This document shows, one piece after another, positions 1 to 10,189 of a stretch of 63,500 bases of DNA (its first letter is position 1; each line of letters opens with the position of its first letter). Origin of the DNA: Neocallimastix lanati (nom. inval.) (taxonomy: Eukaryota; Neocallimastigomycota; Neocallimastigomycetes; Neocallimastigales; Neocallimastigaceae); assembly GCA_016946835.1 (NCBI GenBank), contig JACVTC010000037.1:1144001-1207500 (forward strand), written 5' to 3'. Under the pieces are notes generated by a model that saw only the letters and a list, made by a program, of their open reading frames with translations, did not search any database and was not told the DNA's origin. The position numbers and the translations under genes were made by a program.

Positions 1-52
1 TGTATTAATAATTAATACTAATTATACTATTTATAATTAATATAATAAATAA

Positions 53-88
<36 letters not shown>

Positions 89-367
89 TAAAAGAATATA
101 TATTTGTATATATATAAAATATATAATATTATTATTTAAAAATAATTAAAAAATAATAATAATAATTCTTTTAAATAGTTAACAATATAAAATATACATA
201 AGTTATAAGTATTCATAAAATCTAATAAAAAAAAAATTGAATAAAAAAAAAAAAAAAAAAAAAAAATTCAAAATGAAATTTAAAGTTATTAATTATATAT
301 ATTAAATATATATTTATAAATATTAAAATAATATTTTGAAAAAAAAAGATGTAATTATGTATATAAA

Positions 368-419
<52 letters not shown>

Positions 420-442
420 TATTCGATATTGGTAATTTGTTT

Positions 443-479
<37 letters not shown>

Positions 480-730
480 ATATAATTAAAATTATATACA
501 TTTATATTATTTGGGTATATTGAAAAAATTAAATATATTATTTAACTATTATTATACTCTCTATTCATATCAAAATTTAATAATTATTTCATGAAATGAA
601 TAATCCTTGTCTTGTTTTAATTTTTATTTTTATTTTATTTTTATTTAATATTATTTTTATTTAATATTTTTATTTATTTATTTATTTATTTATTTCTATT
701 ATTTAATTTATATTTATCTTATGACTTAAA
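1..730. other. AT-rich non-coding sequence
   Basis: Contains A and T homopolymers (for example 55-86 and 446-478), a (TTA)n run at about 368-420 and TTTA-type repeats near 670-700. No gene or foldable element was recognised. LINE homology begins just to the right. Confidence 0.7.
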
Positions 731-1865
731 ATAATTTTTAACAAAATTTGGGAAGGTTCTTTTCCTAATGAATGGAACTCTGCATCTATTGTTTCTATTC
801 TAAAGAAAGGCGATCTTTCTAATTGTAATATATTATAATGATATTTCTCTTATCAATGTCGGTCTTAAAATTCTAATAAAAATAGCAAAAATAGTCACTG
901 AAAAAAAAAAAAAAATTCTAAATATGATTTTTGAACGGTAATAAAAAATAATGTTATGGAGGTCTTTTTACTAATGATATTATTTTTATAGCCTCCTAGT
1001 GAAAGAAAAATGAAAGCTCTACTTCGTCATGTTTTTTGTTGGGCTAATAAAAAAAATTGAAATGTTTTTTTGGTATCAATAAATGCGCTACAATGGTTAT
1101 TAAACCCTTAAATTTTGTTTCATATCCTTGGTTATGAAGAACCTACATTTCATTTTTCGTATGTATTCTATCCCTTAATGAATCTATGTATATTTACTTA
1201 GGTATCTCCTTCATTAATGATCTTTCCCATGAGTCTATTATCACTTATATGAATACTAAAGTTGGAAAAATTTCGTATTTTTCTTTTTGCTAATTTTTTT
1301 ATCTAATAATAAAGTTCCATTAAAAATTTAAAAAGATCTATTATTTAATGATATATTATTAGCAAAGCATTATATATTATATTTTTTTGCTCCACTTTTA
1401 GGTTCAAAGAAAAACAATTTCGGAGAATGTACAATCCTTTAATTAATATGGAATTATTGTGATGTCTTGATTCTGCCTCCTCGAACAAAGAAAATTATTT
1501 TAACATTGAAAAGAAGAAAAAAAAAAAAAAAATAAAAGAGTTATATCAAAAAGAACTCAAACGGTTACTTTTTATACCTTATCTCGTTGATCTTCAAGTA
1601 TTTCCAATTACTGGCTTTTGTGCTTTCTCTTCAAATAAAATGATTTTTTTTTTTTTTTGTAAATGGAAAAAATTCAAAATGTATCATTAAAGATTTCATA
1701 AACCCTATCCCTTTCATGCCACGTTATTCTTGGTCGAGGAATGGAGACATTTCATTGAATAACTTCTAAAAAGTTCATAGAAGTTTACTGTTTCATATAT
1801 TGTGGGGAGGATTGCGGAATATCTTGTTAATTGTTAATACAATACCAAATCATCAGTAGATCCTA

Positions 1866-2165
1866 TTGAGTTACTTTTTTTTGAGAGGTTTAGCAAAAAA
1901 AAAAAAAAAAAAAAAACACACTTTTATTACCAAGAGTGCCGACGTCGTACCGATATGGCAAAAGAATACTGCAGTTAGAAGTCTTGTTAATTCTCATCCA
2001 TACAAATTAACTATCAGCACAGTTTCCGAATACAGAATCTATAGTAAAGTAATTCAATTTTTTGATGATCTTTCTTGTGGTTCAAGGGAGTGCTCATTGG
2101 ATACTACACTATCTATTTTTTTTTTTTTTTTTTTAAGATGTTACTGTTTTGTTTTATTATTTTAG
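1866..2165 (+). pseudogene. Fragment of LINE ORF (post-RT region)
   Basis: A 99-codon open stretch inside the LINE relic, interrupted near its start by an AAA-encoded lysine run and at its end by a T-tract-encoded phenylalanine run. The middle (SADVVPIWQKNTAVRSLV) is ordinary protein-like sequence, probably the region between RT and the C-terminal zinc motif. It is a surviving reading-frame segment, not a gene. No catalytic motif was recognised. Confidence 0.55.
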
Positions 2166-2617
2166 ATTTAACTAGTGATCATGTTACTACACAGAGTATC
2201 CAATACATCATACCGAATTTTTTTTTTTTATAACTTTTGAACTTATTTTTATTCTCTATTACATTAAATTTTCTATGATTAATTAAAAAAATTTTTTTGT
2301 TTTTATTTTTTAATTTTTAATTTTTATTTTACTTAATCTTTTATATACATTTTATTTTTATTTTTAAATTATATAATGTATTTTTTTAAAAAAAAAAGTA
2401 ATACATAAAAATATAATCATCTATTAAATAAAGTACTAGAAATGTATTCTCTTCTTAGTCAAAAAAAAAAAAAAAATTAGAGATATATTTCGTTCAAGAC
2501 GTCGAGCATAGAATATAGAAAGTAAAAAATTTTAACGGATAAATTAGATAAATTTCCATCAAAAAAAAAAAAAAAAATGCATAAAAAGCATTTATAAACT
2601 TTTAATGGGATAGAGAT

Positions 2618-2968
2618 ATGATAGGAAAATCAATAAAGGCTTATAAGAAAAATAAATTTGAGAAAACTAGAGACTACCAAAAGATCAACTTTACATGTCC
2701 TGAATATAGTACTGGTTTCCGATGGGTACTTCGTGCCAGATGTGTATATAAAAATTCGATGTTTGTGTTGCCAAAGCCGCCAATAGAATTGAAGACGACT
2801 GTTCAAGAACGATGTTCTTTTTGTTATAGAGAAAATAGTAATCCTCAATTGGAACATTGGGTTTCTAAAAATTGCAATCTTTTCCGTGAATTTCAAAATG
2901 AAATATTTTTTAATGAATATTTAAAAAAACTTCATAAAAATAAAAATTTTTTTTTATTTTGTAATTAA
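2618..2968 (+). pseudogene. LINE ORF C-terminus with RT-associated zinc motif
   Basis: A 116-codon open frame carrying the C-terminal zinc-binding motif typical of LINE ORF2-type proteins: CSFC, then about 10 residues, then HWVSKNC. This is the zf-RVT arrangement C-x2-C...H...C. It aligns with the more damaged copy at about 21601-21950, which shares GKSIK...AYKKNK, the tyrosine-rich stretch and the zinc motif. The methionine at 2618 is an internal codon of the old ORF. The frame ends at a stop after a T-tract (2946-2954). Confidence 0.65.
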
Positions 2969-3979
2969 CAAATTTTGTCCAATATCAAATAGTAATGTAA
3001 GTAATGTAAACACTGTTATTACAGATATGAATAATGTAGAATCAAGTACAGATTCTGATAGGAGTAACGAAGTTTATAATATTAATAATTTTAACAAAAG
3101 AAATAATATTGTTAATAATAGTAGTATTAGCGATAGTGAAAATAGGAATATTAATATCACTAATAGTAAAAAAAAAAAAAAAAAAAAAAAATAATATTGT
3201 TACTAATTATGTAGTGAATAAATCAAATGATGATAATAATAATAGTGTTAATATTAGTAATTTTATGAACGATGAGTGTATAAATATATATGTGACGCGG
3301 TACTGACGATATAACTTCCTTCTTGGTGGAAGAGAGGGGCAGACATTATTGATTTAAATTATTAAAAAAAAGAAAAAAAGAAAAAAAGAAATGGGATGTT
3401 TTGTTTAAGAACCAAATCATTTCTGGTAATTGTTCTAAAAACGCCATTCTTGGTACTCGTCAATTCAAACCCTAATCTGGAAAAAGAATTTCTTTTTAAA
3501 ACAATGATCTTATTATCTTGAAAGTGAGGTTCATTACCTATGAACTTTTTTTTTTTTTTTTTGGAATTTATTTATACACTTTTATATACACTTTTACTTT
3601 TGAATATTACTTTTTATTTTAACATTACTATTCAAAATGTTGTTATGTTTGAATTGAATAAATAATATTTATTTTTATATATATATATATATTAATTGTA
3701 TGTTATTTTTTTATAGAAAAAAAAAATAATTATGTAATTAATAAATGATTAAAATAAATAATGTTTAAAGTACGCAATAATTGTAGCTGTTAAAAAAAAA
3801 AAAAAAAAAAAAAAGCTACAACTAGCTTTTTTTCCACGTTCTACTCTATTTAAAACTCTACTCTATTTAAAATTTGTTAATCTAAAATTTATTTTTTTAT
3901 AGAAAAAAAAAAAAAAAAAATTTATTCAGATATGGTCAATCCCTTATTCATTGAAATAGGTGGACTTTTTATTTTTTTA

Positions 3980-4138
3980 TTATAATTAATTATCTCTATA
4001 CTTTGAAGCTTTTAATAATTTATAATTTATATATATATATATATATTTATAATAAATAAATTAAAATATATATAAATATAAATTATAAATTAAAAAAGTT
4101 TCAAAAGTTGCTAAGTATAAATATAAATAATTATAATA
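3980..4138. repeat. Foldback (MITE-like) element
   Basis: The left arm (about 3980-4012, reading TACTTTGAAGCTTTT) is an imperfect inverted copy of the right arm (about 4094-4138, AAAAAGTTTCAAAAG plus AAGTATAAATA). The centre is AT dinucleotide-rich. The arms share sequence with the larger element at 4479-4920. No transposase is present, so this would be a non-autonomous DNA element if it is mobile at all. No clear target-site duplication was identified. Confidence 0.45.
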
Positions 4139-4162
4139 CTACAGTTCTATTATTATTTATTG

Positions 4163-4216
4163 TTAGCAAAAAGTGATATAAAATTATTTAAATAATTTTA
4201 TATCACTTTTTGCTAA
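4163..4216. repeat. Perfect 54-bp palindrome
   Basis: The 27 bases from 4163 are the exact reverse complement of the 27 bases ending at 4216, with no spacer. The outer ends read TTAGCAAAAAGTGATAT and ATATCACTTTTTGCTAA. A related imperfect repeat with TGATATA...TATATCA lies at about 4989-5043. It could be a cruciform-forming remnant of paired transposon ends. Confidence 0.85.
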
Positions 4217-4478
4217 TTTATATAATTAAAATTATTAAAAAAAAAATTATAATAATAAAAAATTAATAATAATAATAATAAAAATTGAGTATTTTAATTA
4301 TTTTTATTTATACAAGAAACATTTAAAATATGGATATATATATATTTTAAATTTTTTTATTATTATTTTATATATATCTTAAAAAAAAAATTTAATATAT
4401 AAATTAACATTATAAATAAAATATAAAAAAAAAAAAAACTACTATCAACTTTTTTTCTAAAAATTTTTATTTTAATTA

Positions 4479-4583
4479 ATTATTTCTATTTATACTTGAA
4501 ACTTTTAGAAATTAAAATTTTAGAGTTTTATTTTTACTATTTTTTATTTATTATTAATTATCTTAATATTAATATAAAATAAT

Positions 4584-4623
<40 letters not shown>

Positions 4624-4920
4624 AAATAAAATAAAATAAAATAAAATAAATTACTGAAAACTTCAATATTATTAATTATATAAATTGTATTTATCAATAA
4701 AATTTAAATTAATAAAAGTTTCAATATTATTAATTATATAAATTATGTTGTTATAAAAATTTTTTTTTATTTAAAAATATAATTAATAATAACAATAATA
4801 AATAAATAAAAGAATTTTTTTATTTAAAAATATTAACAATAATAATAATAACTACATAAAAAAAAAGTAAAAATAAGACTATAAAAAGTTACAAAAAGTT
4901 TCAAGTATAAATAGTAATTA
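4479..4920. repeat. MITE-like element with ~25-bp terminal inverted repeats
   Basis: The left end, 4479-4506, contains CTATTTATACTTGAAACTTTT; its reverse complement occurs at about 4894-4920 with one or two differences. The interior is non-coding AT-rich sequence with a 30-bp A run and an (AAAAT)n tract. Size and structure fit a non-autonomous foldback element. The family assignment is inference. Confidence 0.5.
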
Positions 4921-6221
4921 TAATATAAATGGGTTTTTTTTAATGTCATTAATTATTAATTAAAAAAAATGTGATAGTAATTAAAAAATTGTGATATATA
5001 ATATATATATATAATTCTAATTATTTAAATAATTATATCACTTTATTAATATGATTGATGGTCATGAATTTTTTTTTTTTTTTTGCTCTTTTATTTATAT
5101 GAAAATATTAATTATGTTAATTTAATAATAAAATTTTTTTTTTAAATTATACCTAAATGATCAATAGAATGGCATACTATTTTTAGATAAAACAATTTTA
5201 ATTTTAATTTTGTTTTTTTTTTGTTTTTTTTTCTCATTTTTTATATCAATATTTTACCATTTAAAAAATAGAATTAACATATCAATTTACATGGAAAATA
5301 ATAAAATGAAATGAAATTAAGATAAATAATTAAAAAAAGAAATAATTAATAAAAACAATCAATAAAAACAATTTTTTACAATTAAATTTTTTTTATAGTA
5401 TTAAATTTATTATATAGACTTTAATATATTTTTTTTTGTTTTGTTTGTTTTTTTTTTTTATTTTGTATCACTTAATTCAGATTTATAGTTATTATAATTT
5501 AGAATAATTTCAAATAATTATTTAACAAAATTATAATAAAAAAAAAATTTTTTTATTTAAATGACTTTGTAAAATTTTTTTTTTTTTTTGGATTATTTCA
5601 ATAAATTTAATAATTTAAAAATAGAAATTGACCATAAATATTATATTTTTTAATTTAATTAATTTAAATTTATTAGTGATAATTAATTAAAAAAAAAAAT
5701 AATAATAATATATATATATTTTTTAAATTATAATTATATATACAATAATTATTATATACAATGCTATTAACTACTAATAAAAAAAAAATTATAATAATAA
5801 AAAAGTATAAATATTGAGAAATTTCTGGATTATTTTTTTTTTCTTTGTACTATCACTTCATAAAAATTAATAATTATATTATTCAATATATATTATTAAA
5901 GAGGTGGTAGTACACCCACAATAAAAAAAAAAAAAAAATTATATTTTAAAAAAAAAATTTTTTTTTATTTATATTATTATATTATAAAAAATATTTTATT
6001 TTTAAAATGAAAATAGTAAAATGAAACTTTGTATTTTCTTGATGATGTTTATATACCCAAAAATTTCAAATGAAATTTTTATAAATATACCCAAACTACC
6101 TTGAAATACAACATAAAAAATTTATTATTAAAAAATTTTTTTTTTTTTTTAATTAAAGTTAATAATTATTTAAAATAATATTGAGCTAATAAAATTAAAA
6201 TTTCTCTTAACGTGTTTGTTA

Positions 6222-6248
6222 TTGCTTTCTCCCCACAAAAGGAAGCAA
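6222..6248 (+). other. Hairpin leading the structured array
   Basis: TTGCTTTC at 6222-6229 pairs with GGAAGCAA at 6241-6248 (8 bp, one G-U) around an 11-nt loop containing CCCCAC. It lies 39 bases before the first unit of the array and may belong to the same transcript. That link is inference. Confidence 0.4.
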
Positions 6249-6286
6249 ATTAAAATATTATTAATAAAAAGAAAAAAGAAAAAGAA

Positions 6287-6387
6287 ATTTGGTGCAAACT
6301 CAAGAGCGGATTCCAATTAAAAACAAAATATTGAATTGAATTGAATTGAATTGAATTGATAGGAATTGACTAGCGCTTGAACCAAAT
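6287..6387 (+). ncRNA. Array unit 1 (subtype A)
   Basis: P1 is ATTTGGT 6287-6293 with ACCAAAT 6381-6387. The bulge is GCAAAC. P2 is TCAAG with CTTGA. The internal loop is AGCGG 6305-6309 opposite TGACTAGCG 6367-6375. P3 is ATTCC 6310-6314 with GGAAT 6362-6366. The terminal loop contains a (TTGAA)n run. Confidence 0.6.
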
Positions 6388-6414
6388 GACTTTTCAAAAA
6401 ATAATAAATATATA

Positions 6415-6540
6415 AAATTTTGGGTACAAACTTAAGGCGGATTCATTATCTTAAAAAAATCTCTCTATTGTATATATGAAAATTTTATTTTTAGATTTTA
6501 AGAACTGAATGAATTGTCGTAGCGCTTAAACCTGAAATTT
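6415..6540 (+). ncRNA. Array unit 2 (subtype B)
   Basis: P1 is 11 bp, 6415-6425 (AAATTTTGGGT) with 6530-6540, including two G-U pairs. The bulge is ACAAAC. P2 is TTAAG 6432-6436 with CTTAA 6525-6529, a compensated change from TCAAG/CTTGA in the other units. The internal loop is GCGG opposite TGTCGTAGCG 6515-6524. P3 is ATTCATT with AATGAAT, continuing after an internal gap into TCTTAAAA/TTTTAAGA. Confidence 0.65.
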
Positions 6541-6567
6541 TAATTTAAAAAAAATAAAATAAAGTTT

Positions 6568-6652
6568 GAGGTGTATCAAGAGCGGATCAATAATAAATAG
6601 AAATCAAAAAAAATGAAATGAAAAAGTATTGATTGACTAGCGCTTGAGCCTT
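6568..6652 (+). ncRNA. Array unit 3 (subtype A)
   Basis: P1 is GAGGT 6568-6572 with GCCTT 6648-6652. The bulge is shortened to GTA. P2 is TCAAG 6576-6580 with CTTGA. The internal loop is AGCGG 6581-6585 opposite TGACTAGCG. P3 is ATCAATA 6586-6592 with TATTGAT 6627-6633, unrelated in sequence to P3 of units 1, 2 and 4 but still fully paired. Confidence 0.6.
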
Positions 6653-6700
6653 ATTTTTTTTAAATAAAAAATTGAATATACTTTATATCCAATTTATATG

Positions 6701-6842
6701 AATTTATGGGTACAAACTCAAGGCGGATTCATTATTATTTTTTTTTATTAAAAGGTTTATATAATATATTTGATCTAAAATAATTATATAGTTAAAAAAA
6801 AATAATAAAAATGAGTTGTCGTAGCGCTTGAACCTATAAATT
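6701..6842 (+). ncRNA. Array unit 4 (subtype B)
   Basis: P1 is 11 bp, AATTTATGGGT 6701-6711 with ACCTATAAATT 6832-6842, one G-U. The bulge is ACAAAC 6712-6717. P2 is TCAAG 6718-6722 with CTTGA 6827-6831. The internal loop is GCGG 6723-6726 opposite TGTCGTAGCG 6817-6826. P3 is ATTCAT 6727-6732 with ATGAGT 6811-6816, one G-U. Confidence 0.65.
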
Positions 6843-6930
6843 GTTTATATATATGTTATTTATTAATAAAAAAATTATTTATATATATTATTATTATTAA
6901 GAGTTTAATTTAATATATTTAATAAAAAAA

Positions 6931-7017
6931 AAGAATTGTTTTTAATTTAAAAGTTTAAAGAGTAGATTAATCTATTGGTTAATTTTAGTTGCTCTTTTGA
7001 ACTTTAAAGCAATTCTT
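6931..7017 (+). ncRNA. Possible diverged array unit
   Basis: The outer stem AAGAATTG 6931-6938 pairs with CAATTCTT 7010-7017. Inside it AAAGTTTAAAGAG pairs with CTCTTTTGAACTTT with one bulge on each strand. ATTAA/TTAAT closes an 8-nt loop. AAGAGTAGATT resembles AAGAGCGGATT of subtype A, but the 3' internal-loop strand is only weakly similar. It sits between unit 4 and the degenerate unit 5. Confidence 0.35.
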
Positions 7018-7054
7018 ATTTTATATGTATTTTTTTTTAAAAAAAAAATACTAA

Positions 7055-7151
7055 TAATGGTGAGGACTAAAACAGCTGATTCGTTACGAGTAATTTTATT
7101 TAATATTTTAATAAAATGAAAGGATGAATTGTTTTAGTGCATGAACCATTA
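7055..7151 (+). ncRNA. Array unit 5 (degenerate)
   Basis: P1 is TAATGGT 7055-7061 with ACCATTA 7145-7151. P3 is ATTCGT with ATGAAT. The 3' strand TGTTTTAGTGCATGA matches TGTCGTAGCGCTTGA of subtype B with four changes and no gaps. The 5' strand is altered so that CTAAAACA 7067-7074 now pairs with TGTTTTAG 7130-7137 across the former internal loop. This is either decay or an alternative fold. Confidence 0.45.
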
Positions 7152-7553
7152 AATATTTTTAAAAAAATATATAAAATTGAAAAAAAATAAAAAAGAAAAA
7201 AAAAAAAAAAAAAAAATTATTAAAAATTGTTAAATTATAAACTATTTTGTGTGTGTGAGTGCAAGTCTAAAAAAAAATAGGTTAAAAAAAGAAATTATTG
7301 AATTGTTTTTAAATAGTTCTTTTTTTTTTATTTATTTTTACTTATTTTTATAGATATATATTAAATATTTATATATTCCTGCTAATAAAATATAATCTAC
7401 ATACAATGTTAATAAATATGTTAATTTATTATTATTTTTATTATATTTTCTAAAAAGACATTTATTAGTTTTGTATTTTTTTTTTTAAATCCAATGCTTA
7501 CCAAATTATTGTGATATTTTGTTATACCACATTCTTCCAGCTTGTTTCAAACC

Positions 7554-7808
7554 CTAAAGAGTTTTCTTAAGTAACAAGAATTTATAGGTATTAAAAATTT
7601 TTTTATCGCCATAAGAGATTTTTGTATAAATATCTACTTCCAAATTAGCATTAAGGTACGCGGCTTTTTTACGTTCAAATTGTTTTAACTTCCAGTCATA
7701 TTTTGATGCGATGGCATCTGTAAGACTTAGACTATCTGTTTGGACTACTGATGGAGAATATGTTTCAATAAAATCTTCTCCTTCAACTTGCTGACATCCA
7801 AGTGCCAA
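7554..7808 (-). pseudogene. Copia reverse-transcriptase fragment
   Basis: An 84-codon stretch with the copia RT signature in order: ALGCQQVEGEDFIETYSP, then IASKYDWKLKQ, then KAAYLNANLEVDIYTK. In intact copia RT the middle reads Q-x-D-V-K-x-A-Y-L-x-G/N; here FERKKAAYLNA has lost that Asp (first catalytic position). The frame stops just after LLLKK, short of the usual ALYGLKQ, so the YVDD half of the domain is missing. Confidence 0.75.
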
Positions 7809-9189
7809 CTAGTCTTGCTTTTTTTTTTTTTTTTTTCTTATTATCATCTTTTTCAGCAAAGACCCATTTAGTGCCATCATTAGGTATATTCTCTATACCA
7901 CTTCCATTTAACATTATGATCATCCATATTTGTTAATTCATCACTTATTGTAATTTTCCATTCCTCACCCTCTAATGAATTAATTGCTTATTGGTAAGTA
8001 GTTGGAATGTTTGTTTTAAATATTTATAAATTTTAAATCTTTTATTATTATTAGATTTTTAATTTTTCTTTTTTCTGAAAATTATAATTTTCTTCATCTG
8101 AATCAAATGAGTTATTACTCTGAGAATCTTTTCTTGTTTAAATTATTTAAGTTTTCTTTCATTTAAAAATTCATTATCCGATTCACTAGAATATTCATTT
8201 TCTTCCTCAAATAACTGATTTATCATTTATGTTTCAGTATTATTATCAATGTTTTTATTATTATTAATGTTATTATAATTATTATTATCTTTATTAATTT
8301 TTGTTATGATCATAATTATTATTGATGTTATTATTATCATTATTATCAATGATATTATTATTATAATAAATGTTATTATTATTATTATTATTATTATTAT
8401 AATTAGTACCTATAATATTTGAAGAATTCATTAATTGTGATTGTGAATGAATGTTATTATTATTAATACCACTATTACTTTCTCTCTCAATTAAAGAATC
8501 TTTGAAAATGCTATATACAAAATTTTTTTTTGGTAATTATATTATTTGTAGGTACTATATTAAAAGCGAATAAATTTTCATTGTTTGAAAAAGATATTTG
8601 CAATTAGATTATTATTTTTTGAATATTTGTTAACAATCTTTGTTATTTTTAAGTGTTTCATAATTATAGTACATCCATTCTTGAGAATTGAATGAGTGGA
8701 TATTAAAAATTGTTGTGTATATTTGACGAGTAATAAGCATTTGATAGCACAAAATTGTTATTTTTAAAAATTTCCATTGTAACTACCTAAGTTTTCAACT
8801 TTATTGAAATTATCATTTGGATAAATAATATTTTTATTATTTACTTTATTTAAATTATTTAGATTGTTTATATTATTAGATTTAAATTAATACCAGTACC
8901 ACCATCAATGATCCAATGAGTGGAATTAGTATTATTTTTTATCGTTGTATTATTACAGTTTTGAATGACTGAAATATTTACTGTATAATCAATATATACT
9001 TCATCTTCATTGTCATCATTTATTTTCAAAAAAAATTATTGTTATTGTTTATTATAATTAATAATATTACTAGAGCGATAATTATTTTTACTATAACCTT
9101 TAGAAGAATTTTTTATTTTTATTACTAACAGTTTTATAACTTTTATTGATATTATCATCTGATTTTTTATTATTTCCTTTAATTAAAAG

Positions 9190-9250
9190 ATTATATTTAC
9201 AATGGTCAGTAGAGTAACCTTTAGTTCCATATACATGACAATAATATTCA
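9190..9250 (-). pseudogene. Broken gag zinc knuckle
   Basis: On the minus strand the frame reads CHVYGTKGYSTDHC. A CCHC knuckle needs C-x2-C-x4-H-x4-C. The spacing is kept, but the second Cys and the His are both Tyr. Each is explained by one G-to-A or C-to-T transition. The motif could not bind zinc normally. Confidence 0.55.
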
Positions 9251-9521
9251 TTATTGAATTTTATTATTAAAATTCTTATTATAATTTTTATTATTATTCC
9301 TTTTGTTTATATTAATATTATTGACGTTTAAATCGTTAATGACTTTAGTTTTAGATCTTAAAATTTCGGTCTTTTCAAAAAAAAAAAAATTGTGCCTTTT
9401 GTATAATTTCTCTTATAAGATCATCATACTTTTCGAATCTATAAATTGATGGTGAGTTAATACCAATTTTATCTAATTCATTTACTACTTATTTACTACA
9501 TATAAAAGTTTTGTCTCTTCA

Positions 9522-9731
9522 TCAAAAGGTATTCTTAATTTCAAAAACGGGTTTTGTTACATTTCCATAATATTTATTAATGATGATCTTTTTATCATTA
9601 GATTCATCATCTTTATAAGAAGAGATCGATTCGTTGTCCTTATTATCAGTTAGAATCGATGGAATCGAACTCTCTTCAATGTGATTATTATTATTATTAT
9701 AACTTTTTCTTTTAAACATTCTTTGAAGCAT
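9522..9731 (-). pseudogene. Copia gag N-terminal fragment
   Basis: A 69-codon open stretch beginning MLQRMFKRKSYNNNNN, rich in Asn, Asp and Ser, ending at a stop after EIKNTF. Continuing in another frame gives residues consistent with a gag body (LNKIGINSPSIYRFEKYDDLI) between 9500 and 9400, so one frameshift separates them. It is assigned to the copia relic by position and orientation. Confidence 0.5.
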
Positions 9732-10189
9732 TAATAAAAAAAAATAATTAATTATATTTTAAAATAATTAGTATCATTAAAACTTTTTAATATTAAAAAA
9801 TATTAATAATTAGTCCCTTGCTAATTGAGACTCCTAATCTGTTAAAGAGTCAATATAAAATATGATGTGTACACTACAAAAAAATGTATTATAACATAAT
9901 TAAATTTTATTTATTATTTATTAATGTATATGATTTAATAAAGTATTTAAAAAGACTCAAAATATTAATTTTATAAAATAATTTTCCTTTTATATTTTAC
10001 GTATAAGTTATTACATAGCCAAACATTATTAATATTTATAACAGTTATAAATATTAATAAATGTTTTACAAAGTTTAAATATTATGTTGAACATTATTTT
10101 ATAACTATTTTTTTTATTTTATAATTATTTATTTAGTTATTTAGTTATTTAGTTATTTAGTTATTTATTTATTTATATATTTATTTATT

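Larger units (their letters stand above)
735..3560 (+). mobile_element. Decayed non-LTR (LINE) retrotransposon, copy 1
   Basis: A reverse-transcriptase ORF broken by many frameshifts and homopolymer runs. Near 765-895 the three frames spell WNSASIVSILKKGD followed by ISLINVGLKI, the usual start of a LINE RT domain. Near 957-1000 the catalytic motif appears as GGLFTNDIIL, where active elements have A/F-x-D-D, so the first catalytic Asp is gone. Thumb-like text (IYLGISFIND) lies near 1190-1220. A C-terminal C-x2-C...H-x5-C zinc motif lies at about 2810-2880, and a Ser/Asn-rich tail follows. The same order is found at 20.1-22.7 kb. It cannot make a working enzyme. Clade (Tad/I-like) is a guess; element ends are approximate. 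Confidence 0.8.
3561..6180. other. Non-coding spacer with nested foldback repeats
   Basis: No coding sequence was seen. The stretch 3980-5050 repeatedly uses the word TATACTTGAAACTTTT and its complement, forming several nested inverted repeats listed separately. Long A tracts (for example 4591-4620) and a short palindrome near 6059-6080 are also present. Confidence 0.6.
6287..7151 (+). ncRNA. Tandem array of conserved structured units (putative RNA)
   Basis: Four clear units and one or two diverged ones, spaced about 130-150 bp apart, share one fold. An outer helix P1 ends in GGT/ACC. A 5' bulge follows, usually RCAAAC. Helix P2 is TCAAG/CTTGA. An asymmetric internal loop has (A)GCGG on the 5' side and TGACTAGCG or TGTCGTAGCG on the 3' side. 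Helix P3 varies in sequence and closes a long variable loop. The loops are conserved while P1 and P3 change on both strands together, and P2 changes once by a compensatory C-G to T-A. That pattern indicates selection on RNA structure. The plus strand is assumed only because it reads more simply; the minus strand folds too. No known ribozyme, snoRNA or riboswitch consensus was recognised. Confidence 0.6.
7500..9735 (-). mobile_element. Decayed Ty1/copia retrotransposon (gag and part of RT)
   Basis: Read leftwards. A gag-like N-terminus lies at 9731-9522. A zinc-knuckle remnant lies at about 9245-9200, and a long Asn/Asp-rich stretch with stops follows (9100-8040). The start of the copia RT domain lies at about 8000-7810 (EGEEWK, SDELTNM), and 7808-7554 holds the well preserved RT block. 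Integrase and RNase H were not recognised. No flanking LTR or primer-binding site could be defined. Frameshifts and stops are present throughout, so it is non-functional. Confidence 0.75.

Noticed and set aside
6287-7151. CRISPR-like array
   Set aside because: Units are foldable with variable spacing and the host is a eukaryote; no direct repeat/spacer structure.
7500-9735. Repeat-induced point mutation as the cause of copia decay
   Set aside because: Two knuckle changes are transitions, but with no intact copy for comparison and a genome this AT-rich the bias cannot be separated from background.
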